Assembly (NCBI GenBank): GCA_036346395.1
Contig: CM070598.1
Coordinates: 3,207,517 to 3,271,516, forward strand
Direction: 5' to 3'
Source of the DNA: Hsuehochloa calcarea
Taxonomy: Eukaryota > Streptophyta > Magnoliopsida > Poales > Poaceae
Length of the DNA: 64,000 bases
Position 1 is the stretch's first letter, and each line of letters begins with the position of its first letter. The notes under the pieces are model-generated. The model was not told the origin of the DNA. It made no database searches and saw nothing but the letters and a program-made list of their open reading frames with translations. Below are positions 33,677-44,747 of the stretch, one piece after another. The translations under genes and the position numbers were made by a program.

Positions 33677-35340
33677 CTACATGGTAGATGGATTAATTCC
33701 CCTGGTCGGAAGCTTGTCGACTAGTTCTAAGGACTTCCGGTCACACGCGTAAGCCATTTTATGGTCTCCTCGAACCGTGATGACACCTTTCAGTCCTGGC
33801 ATCTTTAGTCTCTGATAACCGTAGTGCGTGGCTATCAAGAATTTTGCTAGAGCTAGACGACCGAGGATTCCGTTATATGCGGTTTTGAAGTCGACCACAT
33901 CAAACAGAATCTTTTGTGTTCAGAAGTTGCCAGGCCTTCCGAATGTAACCGGTAGGAACAGCTGCCCTATCGGTTTCACGGTAGAATCAGGAACTATGCC
34001 GTGGAAAGCATATTTCATATGTTTCACCTTTGATCTGGGAATCTACATTTCTTCCAATGCTCAAGCAAACAAAATATTTAAAGAACTACCTCCATCTAAT
34101 AAGACCCAATTAACTTTACAATCGTTAATAGTAGGTTCAACTACAATAGGAAACCTACCTGGTTGGGTCGACGGGATGGAGCAGCCTTCTTTGCTGAAGG
34201 AGATTACTGTTTCTGACCACTTTGATGGCGATCGGAGATTCTACAAAGTTGACCTCCCGCTCCACGGCCTTTAGATGACGTCGCGATTCGTACGAGGAGG
34301 ATCCTCCGAAGATCATATCTACCGTGTGCTGCGGCTCCTGGTACTCCATCTCTTTGTCAACGTCTTTGTCTTTCTTAGAGATTGGTTCTCCAAGCTCTGT
34401 TACAGAGGGGAAGAGTCATTTACCAGAGTAGTAATCCTCTAGCTTACTTTGTCAGGCCCGACAGGTGCGCAGATCATGTCCTGCTGCCTGGTGAAGTGGA
34501 CACCACTTTTTATTTTTCTTAAAATCACTGGTCGGGGCCTTAGCTTTGTTCCGACTAGCGAAATCTTTCTTGCCCTTGGTGAACTTCTCGGGGATTGCAA
34601 GAACTTCTTTGTCAGGCTTGCGATTTTTCTTGTTCTTGAGAGACTTCTTGTTCTTGTTCTCCTGCATCTCCAGATCTGACTAGGGATTTTTGTCTTTCCG
34701 ATCAATGGCTTCGTACCATTCGACTTCCTCACTAGCGGCTGCGTACTTGTCCGCCATGTCGAAAAGTTCGACAGTTGTTCGTGGAGGATTTATGGTAATA
34801 TCCTCTGTAAACCAGTGATTCCTTAGCCCTGCTTTGAAGACCTGGATGACAGAAGATTATACGATCTCTGGGATGGAGTTTCAAACTTGATTGAACCTCT
34901 TGATGTATAGTCAAAGAGTTTCGTTGGTCTTCTGCTTCATCCAAGGTAGATCATCCTCCTTCCCGGGGCGGTCGTACGTCCCTTGAAAGTTGGCGATTAG
35001 CGTATCGCATAGCTGCCCCTAAGTGTAGATAGATCCGGCTAGTAGGTTAAGCAACCATGACCGGGCAGACCCCTCAAGGACAGTGGGTAAGTAATTTGCC
35101 ATCACGTTATCATTACCACCCGCGGCTTTGATGGTGGCAGAATAAATTTGAAGAAATTCCAATGGGTTTTGACTCTCGTTGAAGTTCTCTATGTTGGCTG
35201 GTCAGAACCTGTCCAGCCAACGAACAACTTGGAGACCTGCAGAGAACGCTCGGCAGCTCGTAATGGGGTCGTGGCGCCTTCTTTGAAAAGGAGCTGGATT
35301 ATAGTCAGTCGGGGATCGGTTCCCCAAAACTAAAGTAACC
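33677..35340 (-). pseudogene. Ty3/gypsy gag-protease remnant
   Basis: Minus-strand pieces in order from high to low coordinates: gag core words with stops (LPWMKQKTNETL, DMADKYAAASEEVEWYEAID near 34720), a Lys-rich tail, the knuckle-like WCPLHQAAGHDLRTCR (near 34460), MIFGGSSSYESRRHLKAVER (34290-34330), a retropepsin-type VLLDGGSSLNILFA (near 34090) and VVDFKTAYNGILGRLALAKF (33840-33895) followed by LKGVITVRGD. This order is typical of plant Ty3/gypsy elements. Stop codons interrupt gag and protease. RT, integrase and both LTRs are absent or unrecognisable, so it is an old fragment. Confidence 0.85.
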
Positions 35341-35742
35341 AGCTAGTTTTTATGCAATGATCTCTCAGTTCTCCAGGTGAAAACAATTCCAGTCAACATA
35401 TTCAGCAATCTGCCATGATTTGATTTGTCGACCACAAAATCCTATGCAACAACAGCGTGATAGTTCATCATGCACTTTAATACAGAAAAAACATTACTTG
35501 CTCATCCCCAATTCACGAGGAAACCAAGAAAGTAACATATCACATCACTCAGATCAGTACATACAAGCTAGCTTATCCACAACAATTAAATGGCCTATGC
35601 ATTAGTATTCAAGAACTACCATTTTGATGCTAAAGAAATGAGGCTGCTAAGAATGAGATCCAAGAAAGTGGTACATACATTGAGATTTGAGTAACAACAA
35701 CGATCATACCAGCTATCCACAAATGGTGGGAGGGTTTACCTT
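35341..35742 (-). other. intron-like flank of the SGF11-like exon
   Basis: AT-rich sequence downstream (minus strand) of donor AAG/GTAAAC at 35742. No further SGF11 exon is recognisable before the gypsy fragment. Confidence 0.45.
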
Positions 35743-36033
35743 GCCCATGCACTTCTCGAGGAGCGGGGAGAAGCGGCCGGCAACGACGGAGCGATCGCAG
35801 TTCATGCAGTCGACGACGTTAGCAGCGATGGCGGGGTGCGTCTGCCCGAAGACGTTAGCCACCCCTTGTTCCCCCTCGGCGCGCCTCCCTCTCGGCTGCC
35901 GCCCGAGGTGGTCTCCGCGACGTCGCGCCCAGACGCGGAGCTCCTCCTCTTCGGCGTCGACGCTGCGGTCGAGGCCGAAGCGTGAGATGTGGTGGCACTC
36001 CGACGCCACTTCCACCACCGCGAAGTCGGACTT
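35743..36033 (-). pseudogene. SGF11-like (SAGA deubiquitinase module) exon fragment
   Basis: The minus strand reads VVEVASECHHISRFGLDR, an Arg/Glu-rich stretch, VFGQTHPAIAANVVDCMNC, DRSVVAGRFSPLLEKCMGK, then a canonical donor GTAAAC. This matches the SGF11 zinc-finger region, in which SGF11 anchors the histone H2B deubiquitinase module to SAGA. In the family the finger is C-x2-C..H-x3-C with the His in PHLEKC; here the codon is CTC, giving PLLEKC, so a zinc ligand is lost. The N-terminal helix is missing: upstream sequence changes into retrotransposon DNA at about 36045. The tail exons are not found. It is a truncated, probably dead copy. Confidence 0.65.
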
Positions 36034-36050
36034 CGCGGATGAAGAATCTG

Positions 36051-36511
36051 GACCTACTATTATGAATTAATGGAGTATTTTAGTGATTAATGATAAATCT
36101 ATTTATGAGACTAACACTTTGATTGTTATACCTATTGTTTAGTCCTTATTGGATGAAAATATGAAAATCAAATATGTATACATTTGACATCATTTTCTTA
36201 TATTTTATTGCATTCCTCGGATCCAAAATATAGGTTGAAGTCCACCAAAAGTCTAACTTGAATATGTGCATATGTTCTTTTTACACATTCGTGTATGCAC
36301 ACATTTCGGGGGAGTTCACTCTATACTTTGTGGTTTCATTAGTATTGATCTATATTTCTCTATCTACATATATTTGGGATCTCTACTTTGAAACATACCC
36401 TTGAGTATATAAAACTTGTGTAGTTCATATAGACTCATATGTTCTTATATTCAATTATTTGTAATTGTGATGGTTGTCATCAACTACCAAAGAGGGAAAG
36501 ATTGAAGTATC
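36051..36511 (+). mobile_element. 3' internal region of a SIRE/Maximus-type element
   Basis: Noncoding sequence that ends in gttgtcatcaactaccaaag with a purine-rich agagggaaagattgaag just before the LTR, as in SIRE/Maximus 3' ends. Its first 80 bp (cctactattatgaattaatgg) resemble the start of the following LTR (cccaccattatgagttaatgg), perhaps a remnant of another LTR. Confidence 0.6.
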
Positions 36512-37365
36512 TTGACCCACCATTATGAGTTAATGGTATATTGTGGTAATTAATAACAATGACATTGTGGAACTAGTATTTTCCATGAGTTGGTGAAATA
36601 GGTTGAGTTCCATGGTGGCGATGACTTCGAATGACACCGTGAGTTGATTGTCATCAAGTCAAGTGAAGGATGCATCATGTGTTGATGTATATCAAGATCT
36701 CGAAGAGAATATGACCATGAGTTGATTATCAAGTCAAGAGAAGACCCATCATGCGTTGATGGAGGGCACGTGAAGAAGATCATCATGTGTTGATGATATT
36801 CAAGATAAGATTCGGGATAAATGATGTCATTATGTGTTGATGGACATCAAGACAAGATCCCGAAGTGAAGAAAATCATCATACGTTCATGATATTCAAGT
36901 CAAGAACCCGGACTTGAAGTGAAGATGTGTGTCATCAAGCTTCAAGAGGATGTGCAAGGCAAATGTATGACTAGCTAGGGCTAAAGATGTATTCTTAGTC
37001 TTTTACTGGTCTCAGTGTTTGGTTGGGAGACCGGATTGCTAGTATAGGTTGTCGTACGATCTTGCCTAGTAACTTGAGTCTCGTCATGTGTTGATATCTT
37101 AATCTTGTTTGCTCTAGCTCACCTTGGTATGATGCCAGTATTTGCGAATGTGTTTTGCAAATAGTCGAGGCTCATGCATTTAATCCTTGTTGCATGTGAC
37201 TATACTTTGCAAATGTGTTTTACAAATAGTTGAAATCCATGTACCTATCCCTTATTGCATGATCTAAATTTGCAATTATGTTTTGCAAGTTGTTAGGGTT
37301 CATGCATTGCTTTGATTTGAGCTTCTGGAAAACTATTTTACAAACGATATGGCCGTTGTTGATAA

Positions 37366-37980
37366 AGCGGTACTACCGCAAGTCGGTAATACCGATATTT
37401 GGTTGGCGGTACGTATTTTTCAGAGAGCATATTTTTTAAATGTTTTGATACTCTCCGATAATCGAAACGACCATATTTGAAATACGGTACTACCGCAGGT
37501 TGGTAGTACCGAGAAATATATGGCGGTACGTAAAATACAGAGAGTGTATTTTCGAGTAGTTTGATACTCTCTGAAAAACGGAACGACCACACTTCAGCTT
37601 CGATACTACCTCAGGTCGGTACTACCGAAAATTATATTGCGGTACGTATTTTACAGAGAGCGTGTTTTTGGGAGTCTTTGATCTCCCTTGGATCGGTATG
37701 ACCGCAGCTCTTGAGCGGTAATGCGGTAATACCGATGGTTTCACGGCGGTATATCTTTTTCAAAGAGGGTGTTTTGCTTGAGATTCTTGATCCTCTGAAA
37801 ATCGGTAATACCGATATAGCCGAGCGGTACTACCTTAGTACGGTAATATCGATATGTACTTGGCGATACGAGTTTTCCAGAGAATGTGTTTTTGAGAATT
37901 CTTGACATCTGAAAAACGGTAGCTTCGTTCTAGCCGAACGATACGACCGTGATTCGGTAATACCAATTTCTAGTTGGCGG
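37366..37980 (+). repeat. tandem array of about 107-117 bp units inside the LTR
   Basis: The anchor ggcggtacgtatttt-cagagag occurs at about 37405, 37522, 37638, 37745 and 37862, with a last ggcggtagtac at 37976. Spacing is 117, 116, 107, 117 and 114 bp. Each unit also holds cggtactaccg/cggtaataccg, short inverted motifs able to form hairpins. Confidence 0.88.
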
Positions 37981-38145
37981 TAGTACTGTAACCATATGTG
38001 TAATGGCTAGTTCAGAGCATTAAATGCACAACAGTCGACCGTTGAACCTCGACTGTGGTAGTACCGGTCCTTGAATGGTAGTACTAACGAAAATCCTGAT
38101 TTGTTCGGGATGTTTATTCCAACGGCTAGTTTTCGTGGTTAGGGC

Positions 38146-38153
38146 TATAAATA
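38146..38153 (+). promoter_or_regulatory. TATA box of the SIRE-type LTR
   Basis: TATAAATA in gggctataaatactccc, about 790 bp before the LTR end. Confidence 0.6.
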
Positions 38154-38933
38154 CTCCCTTGGCCGGTTGTGGAACAGACTTTTGGCACTTCATTTCATTC
38201 TAGTGAGCTAGTGTGAGCTTCTCCTCTCCATTGTGCATGTGTTGCACCTTGTGAGTAAGGAAAGATATTTCTAGTTGCATGTGTTGCGTCTATAGTTGGA
38301 TTTTGTATCCACTTGAGTTTGTGCATTCGTTGCATGCGGTGAGAGTCAAGCAAGAGGCTTAACTTATTACTATTAGAGTTTGCCGACTACTAGACAACGT
38401 TGGAGGCATCGTGACCGGTGATCTCTTCAAAGAAGATTGTGAAGAGGTCCGGCATATTGTGAGTGGTTTGGTGCTCACCATCGCCGGAGTGGAGGAAGAG
38501 CAACCCCTAGTGGATCAAGGTATTGGTTCGTGTTGGAGTCAGTCCAAGTGGTTGGACTTACCCAGGAGGTGTTTGGCTTAATTCGTGGAGCTAGTCCAAT
38601 TAGTTTGGGCTTACCTCAATATGGATTAGGGAAGACCGGCAAGTCTCCGAACACCACGGTAAAATTCTTTGTGTCATTGTGATTTGTTCTCTAGTGAGTT
38701 ACTTTGTGCAATTTATATTTATAGAATTAAATTACCTACATGTCTTTGTATAATTTCTATCCTTGAAATAGTATAAGCTTGTTAGTGCACTTAGTGAGAC
38801 TAGTTTTTTTTTGTCTTAATTGTGAAAAACCGATTTGAATTACTCTTCCGCATTAGAAATCGATTTTAGGCAAAAGTTTTTTATAACCGCCTATTCAACC
38901 CCCCCCCCTCTAGTCGGCCTCATCGATCTTACA

Positions 38934-39080
38934 AGTGATTTCAGAGCTTGATATCTCATTTTATTAGACTGAACAACCTAGAGAGTAAAGGATGACCACT
39001 AGTGATATAGTACAACTATGTGAAGCACTAGTAATCCGATTCAGGATCACGATTCGGACAACCTTGGACACAAGTACATC
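38934..39080 (+). mobile_element. primer site and gag start of a SIRE-type element, truncated
   Basis: After the LTR, tgatttcagagc (38936-38947) matches the tRNA-iMet primer site with two mismatches. About 45 bp later atgaccactagtgatatagt opens a gag-like frame. The element then stops abruptly; no further gag or pol follows. Confidence 0.6.
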
Positions 39081-39945
39081 TCACTCTCAATCTTTCATTC
39101 AATTCCTAAATCACAAATTTCCAGTGTTGTTCTATTGTTGATTTGTAATAGGTGGATCGTGTCTTTTGAAATGTAGACCGTAGAGCATTCAAAAATGAAG
39201 GAGAAAGCTGTAGATTTAAAATCTTTGTGGGATAGAATTAGATTGCAATTTTTCTTATTTATTTTTATAATTTCTCTAAATTATTTAAGATATTGTCTCT
39301 AGTACAAGCAATTTGTACTTTGTATTTTACTATTACGAACCTTTATACTTTACATGGAGTAATATTTTATAACTTTGAACACCCATCCAATTCTGATTCA
39401 CCACTGCCACCACCATCCCACAGGATTTACGGCGGGACGAGGTTCCAGACGACAACGGCCGCTCCGGCCAGAGAAGAGAGACAGAGAGAGGCGAAGCAAA
39501 ATGGAGGGTGGGGTAGCTGCTCGTGCACTCGGACCTTTTTCGTCTTTGTTAAAATGTCAACGAGTGCCAAGTTACCTTTGGGTACTAAGCCATGTCTCGA
39601 TGTGCATAAACGATCTTACTTTCTCGATCAGTTGCCCAAAACAGTGATATGTTGTACGGACTATATATGTTTGACAAATGAGACACAAATTAAGGATCAG
39701 GCCATACTGTTTCTTTCAAAGACCACAGAAGATTCACACAGATAGGATCCAACTGGAACAAAAGAAACGAACGAATCAATGTATATCCATAACGAATATG
39801 TCCTAAGTATCCACATATACAAAAGAATCAATGAATGAATGAACCGACAACTCTACAAGGGCGTGCAACAATACACAGAAACAATCACAAAGAATGAATA
39901 TATCTTGCACACAAGTCATGGACTCTGATCTGTACTAGAAAGAAT
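39081..39945. other. intergenic and 3' flank of C2H2 gene 1
   Basis: AT-rich to mixed. A frame at 39293-39745 is open but has no recognisable protein and lies in low-complexity sequence. The part from about 39770 is probably the 3' UTR of the minus-strand C2H2 gene. Confidence 0.5.
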
Positions 39946-40368
39946 CTAGACGAACAGCTCGAGCAGAACGGGCGGCGCCTGGGGAATCTCGGCGGCGGCC
40001 TCCTCGCGGTGGCGGCGCATGTGGCCGCCGAGCGCCTGGCCCATCTCGAACCCGAGCCCGCAGATGTGGCACTGGTGGCTCGCTGCCGCTGGCTTCTCCA
40101 GCTGCTTCTTGGCCGGGCCCTTCATCGTCGTCTCGGCCGCCACCAGCCCAAGCGCGAGCCCGTGGCGGCCGCGCAGGTGGCTGGTCCGGTGCCCGCCCAG
40201 CGCCTGGAACGACGCGAACGCGCGGCTGCACGTCTTGCACACGAACTCCCCGGCCTCGCCGCCTCCGCCGGCCGTGCCTCGCCGCAGCCTCTTGCGACCG
40301 GCGGCGGCGCCGGCGCCGAGGGTGAGCGAGAGGGAGAGGCACACGTCGTCGTCTCTCGGGTGCTTCAT
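39946..40368 (-). CDS. two-finger C2H2 (QALGGH) zinc-finger repressor, 140 aa
   Basis: Single-exon gene, as usual for plant C1-type C2H2 factors. Start MKHPRDDDVCLSLSLTL: residues 11-15 LSLSL form an LxLxL EAR-like repression motif. A basic KRLRR stretch at 26-30 may be a nuclear signal. Finger 1 spans residues 44-64 (CKTCSRAFASFQALGGHRTS then H) and finger 2 spans 100-120 (CHICGLGFEMGQALGGHMRR then H). Each has the plant-specific QALGGH helix. The C terminus is PPVLLELFV. Family known: ZAT-type stress-responsive transcription regulators. A paralogue lies about 3.8 kb upstream on the same strand. GC-rich; overlapping frames on the other strand are artefacts. I recall rice ZFP182/ZFP15 as similar neighbours, unverified. 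Confidence 0.92.
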   Translation of the reverse strand: MKHPRDDDVCLSLSLTLGAGAAAGRKRLRRGTAGGGGEAGEFVCKTCSRAFASFQALGGHRTSHLRGRHGLALGLVAAETTMKGPAKKQLEKPAAASHQCHICGLGFEMGQALGGHMRRHREEAAAEIPQAPPVLLELFV

Positions 40369-40508
40369 GGACGAACGAACCGAGACTAATCCGATCGATG
40401 AGCGAGCGCCTCAAAGATTGCGAGAGAGAACGAGCAACGGCAAGGACGCGGGATCGAACAAGAGGTGGTTGCGTTGTTGTTGGGTTGGGTGTGTGTGCAT
40501 GGCTGGCG

Positions 40509-40516
40509 TTTATATA
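40509..40516 (-). promoter_or_regulatory. TATA box of C2H2 gene 1
   Basis: TATATAAA on the minus strand (plus tttatata), about 140 bp upstream of the ATG at 40368. The spacing suits a core promoter with a roughly 100-nt 5' UTR. Confidence 0.7.
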
Positions 40517-43500
40517 GAGGAGGAAGGTGGGCTAGTTGTCACGTGTACTCCACGTCGGGGTGGATGGACGTAGGCGAAGAAAAGAGCGCGTCGCGATGGG
40601 CGACTCGTCGTGTGGCCTGGGGCTGGGGGTGCGGTGCTTGCTCGCTAGGGAGTTGAGACGCGCTTAACTCGCGACGTTACGTCTGGCGCTGCTGGCTTCA
40701 TACCGCGGGTGGACAGAAGGGACGGCCGTTGATGGGGGTGGGGCCCACCCGCCCGTGACGACGTAGCCCATTACGCCTGCGCAGCCCACGGTGGGAGCGC
40801 CGCTGCTGCCGCTTGTTGGTCGCACCTTTCGCACGACCGGGGAACGTTGGTTTTACGGGTCAGACCGGTCTTGCCGCAGAATCAAAAGTAGAGAGGGAGA
40901 GCGTTGCTTGGTACTTGTCCGGAAAGATCAACATGTCAAAATCTGGCTTATTTCGCTCGCGTTTTCGAGAGAAAAAAAATGGCCTGCTTTTACTTGTACA
41001 ACTATGCTGAGTTCTTTTTACCCCCGTGAAGTTGCATACCACGCGCTCGCTTGGATTCCGCCAATGTCCATTGATTCATGTAGAGACGACGGAGGAGCAA
41101 GGTTTTTTTTTTTTTGACAAGCTTTTCCCCATAACTTATTTATTCCCTTAACCTTGCCATCATGTGCTCCTAGGAGGATGCACCCTAGGCCATCATTACA
41201 TGCATATCGATCCCAGCCGGCCAACTCGATCTTCGTCTCAAATTGACCCCTCCATTCTTGCGTGTGTTCCATGATATATATATAGAGTGTGTTTCCCTCA
41301 CAACTAGTATAAAGATGAATAGATGGGCGGCACAGCTCAGCCCAGGTCCGATTAGGCATTGTCCGGCTGGTCTGGCTAGATAATCGGTCGTGCTGTTTTG
41401 AACCGTAGGCTCGGCCACCAGCCCAAGCATGACACCTCCTCCGCGTCGTTTGTCGTCGGGTTGTGCCTGGGCCGGGCCACGCACGACACGGTACTGTGCG
41501 TGCCATGTCGGATTGGTCCGTTGGACTGGGGTGGTGACCCGGCCTAGCAACAGTGTGTGTCATGTCATACTCGGGCTGGACCAATAGTCTCGTGCTTCGG
41601 ACTGGCCCAGACGACACAACCCATCTGACCACCTCTATCTTGTATTGTTTTTTTGCCCAGTGTTGGCACTGTTGAAGTTGCTCTTACTCTTAGGCTGCAA
41701 CAACTACAAAAGTTGCTCTTATTCATCTTTCGTGACAATTGTCCCTCTCAGTGGGAATAATGTTGTAAAATTAGCGGTTTTAGCTAATATTCATAATTAA
41801 TTCCAGCAGTATTAATCATAATTAAAATATATTTTCAGCAACATTTAAATGACAAAATTAACATATAAATATGTAAATTCTACATATCATTTAAACAGGA
41901 TAATATGATCAAAACATAGAACAAGACGACAACTGAAATCAGCATAATACTCAGATTTAATCGTTTGTTTATTGCTCTCAGATGTAGAATTGCACAAGAT
42001 GTAATCTTGACATTCTCGCTACGTTTGTTATTATTCTTCATTAATTAAATATGATAACAATAAATTAGACTTTGAGCTGAAATTAATGCTTTATTGATAT
42101 CTCAAGAATTATCTCATAAACTGCAAATTATACATTCAGTCAACAAAGGATCATGTGATTAAAAGTGCAAAAGGGATCACTATATCAGCGCATTAGATTT
42201 TTGGCAAACAGAGTATTGATCATCTGACAGTGCAAAGAAATTACTAATTTCAGCAATTAAGCCAATCAGATAACAGTGGATCAGCAATACCACAGAACAC
42301 AAATGATCAAGTTCTATTTAGTCACAACCGAAATACATAAAGTATCAGAACCAAACTGCTAGAAATAAATTGACAACAGTAAGCAATACAAATAGCTCAA
42401 AGTCTGGTCTAATTATCAATTCAATTTCATAATATGAGAATCATCCTCATCGAGCAATTAAACCGAACCCACATTCATTATCAAGCAATATCTTCCAGTG
42501 TTGGAGTTAATCAAATCAACACAATTTAAAACTTCTGCTAGCACAACGCATATGCAAAAGTAATACGAAAAATGGAAAACAACAATACTCACGAAGCGGA
42601 TGACACTCAAACCACTGAGCAGTAAAACGGGCAAGGCACGCGTGAATGGCGCTGACTCATAAAACCAATCGCTCCGCTGTGCCGCATTTGAACGGACGAG
42701 ATCGTCGGAGATACAATGCCAATCCACAATTTGGGACACCAAAATTACGAAGTCGAGGTATAGATAAATGTCGCACAAGACCAATCATAGTGCACCGACC
42801 GAATGCAACCAAGGAGCACCAATCACCATGAACCGAATCCTTCTACCTCACCAAGTCCAAGCCAAATCCGACCAAACGAACCCAAAATGCGCACGCACTC
42901 GATTCCCAAAACAAAACACCCACAGAGAATAGGGTGCAAGAATGGAACTGACGAGATGCACACAGAGGATGGTCCGAAGCTCTCCATTGACGGCGCTAGA
43001 TCAACCACGACGACGCAGGAGCTCCAAGAGCCCAAAGTCGAACACAAATCGGAAGGAAAGAAGAAAACTCCAAAAGGGGAACTCGTTGATTCGGGATGAA
43101 AAAGAGGAGCAGGGGGCGACTTAAAAGAGGAGAACCGGAGCGGGGCGAGGCACGGTGCGACTGTACCCAACGGCCATGGCCGAAGCGCCCAGGCCACCGA
43201 CGCCTCCTACACCGTCTGTCAAAGAAATAGGGACAAAAACGAGACACGATTTTTACGTGGAAAACCATTGCGAGAAAAAACCACATGCACCAACCGACGA
43301 TGAACACTATATGTGGAGTGTTAACAAATCGCACGGGATTACAATCGAGGCGGCTCTCTCTCCGCGTGCGGCTTACAAAAGGTATATATAGGGGTAAAGG
43401 ACGTAGAGTCCAAGTTGAATACTTATCCGCTAATATGGAAACTAATTCGGACTCAACTTTATCCCTTTCTTCTCTCCCACTGACAGGTGGCCCCACTCCT

Positions 43501-44159
43501 TTTCTTTCTTTTTTTCATTTTCTTTTTTTCTCTAATTGAGAAATAACGAGAAAACTCCCTAAATATCCGACAAATAGTGCGTTTCCCTCGCGACAATTGT
43601 CTGTTACTGTTGTTTTGGGTTTTGATAAGCTTCAGCCGGCTGTTTTATTCCGAAGCATGGAGATAACATAACAACAGTGACTCAGATTCACTTGAACTAT
43701 GCGCATCGAATCAGAAATTGAACTAAGGAATTGGGTCGAGAGAGGGACAATTTCTAGGAAACAAACTCGCTTCATGCCTCTGCCTCAAATTCTCAGACAC
43801 AAGAGCTTGTTGCACAATTACAAATCGAGACTCAGAATTTGAGGTTAAAATTCGAAATTTCTTTGGGAACAAAGCCTCTTCCCGATATAAACCAATAGAT
43901 TGCATTTACAAAAGAGCAACAAATGAATAAAAGAATTGTTCCACAATTCCAAATGATATCACTGAATCACCGACCGGACGGTTCAAAAACTGACCGATAC
44001 AAATCAAAACTCCAAGAACCGCAACGCTAATCAACAAAATTAAACTCCTATCATACTTACAAGATCGAACAATCTTTCTCTTTCTAAAAAACATGTACAA
44101 CTCCTGTCGATTAATGATGAAGCGTTAGTCCAAATTAAGAAGCAAACGGATCTAACTAG
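40517..44159. other. spacer between the two C2H2 genes, repeat-rich
   Basis: It starts with the promoter of C2H2 gene 1 (to about 41100, GC-rich). At 41100-41640 comes sequence rich in gggccgggcc/cgtgcc-type words, resembling a grass repeat. AT-rich DNA follows (41650-42450). At 43200-43480 is LTR-like sequence (gtggaaaaccattgcgag, then ggtatatatagggg). No complete element ends or genes could be defined. Confidence 0.45.
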
Positions 44160-44618
44160 CTAGGCGAATAACTCGAGCAAGACCGGCGGCTCAGCGGCGG
44201 CGTGCCCGGCGGTCGCCTCCTCCGGCAGGGCGACTCTGCGCCAGACCCAGTCGTCGGCGTTGCTCATCTCCTCGCGGTGCCTCCTCATGTGGCCGCCGAG
44301 CGCCTGGCCCATCTCGAAGCCGAGCCCGCAGATGTGGCACTCGTGCTGCCTCGCCTTGTAGACCTTGTGCTGCCTCATGGCCTTGGAGCCGACGCCGAGC
44401 TCCAGCCCGTGCCGCCCGCGGAGGTGGCTGGTCCGGTGCCCGCCGAGCGCCTGGAAGGATGTGAAGGCGCGGCTGCAGGTCTTGCACACGAACTCCCCCT
44501 CCCCCGACGTCGCCGCCACCGGCCTCCGACGCGCCTTCTTGGCAGCCAGCTCGGACTCCGACGAATCCGTGCTGAGCGCCAGCGCCAGCGACACCTCCTC
44601 CTCCCTCAAATGCTTCAT
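44160..44618 (-). CDS. two-finger C2H2 (QALGGH) zinc-finger repressor, 152 aa
   Basis: Single exon. I chose the ATG at 44616-44618 (MKHLREEEVSLALAL) because it aligns with the start of the paralogue; an upstream in-frame ATG at 44738 overlaps the TATA region. Residues 11-15 LALAL form an EAR-like LxLxL motif, followed by KKARRRP. Finger 1 is at residues 45-65 (CKTCSRAFTSFQALGGHRTS then H). Finger 2 is at 94-114 (CHICGLGFEMGQALGGHMRR then H). The C terminus PPVLLELFA matches that of the neighbour, so the end is a conserved motif. Family: ZAT-type stress regulators. The insert WVWRRVALPEEATAG before the tail is specific to this copy. Confidence 0.92.
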   Translation of the reverse strand: MKHLREEEVSLALALSTDSSESELAAKKARRRPVAATSGEGEFVCKTCSRAFTSFQALGGHRTSHLRGRHGLELGVGSKAMRQHKVYKARQHECHICGLGFEMGQALGGHMRRHREEMSNADDWVWRRVALPEEATAGHAAAEPPVLLELFA

Positions 44619-44737
44619 CTCCGGTGCTCCGCTCCCTGATCGCTTCTTCGAGAATCTATCAGCTGAGATGGGTCGAATTGTGTGACTGGCTGTTGAGATC
44701 TTGGCGGGGTTACTGATGGATGGGTGGGTCGCGCGCA

Positions 44738-44747
44738 CTTATATATA
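44738..44747 (-). promoter_or_regulatory. TATA box of C2H2 gene 2
   Basis: TATATATAAG on the minus strand, about 120 bp upstream of the chosen ATG. This supports starting at 44618 rather than 44738. Confidence 0.7.

Larger units (their letters stand above)
36512..38933 (+). repeat. SIRE/Maximus-type LTR, about 2.4 kb
   Basis: It starts near ttgacccaccattatgag and ends ctctagtcggcctcatcgat followed by cttaca, sharing the C-run/ctctagtcg terminal motif with the LTR ending at 31250. It has an internal tandem array of palindrome-rich cggtactaccg units and a TATA box. The left border is uncertain by a few bases. No second LTR is present in the window. Confidence 0.7.

Noticed and set aside
39293..39745. 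150-codon plus-strand open frame
   Set aside because: Low-complexity start, no recognisable domain, no splice or homology support.
39935..40573. Arg-rich and Ala-rich frames overlapping C2H2 gene 1
   Set aside because: Composition shadows of the zinc-finger gene, which has both fingers, EAR motif and TATA box.
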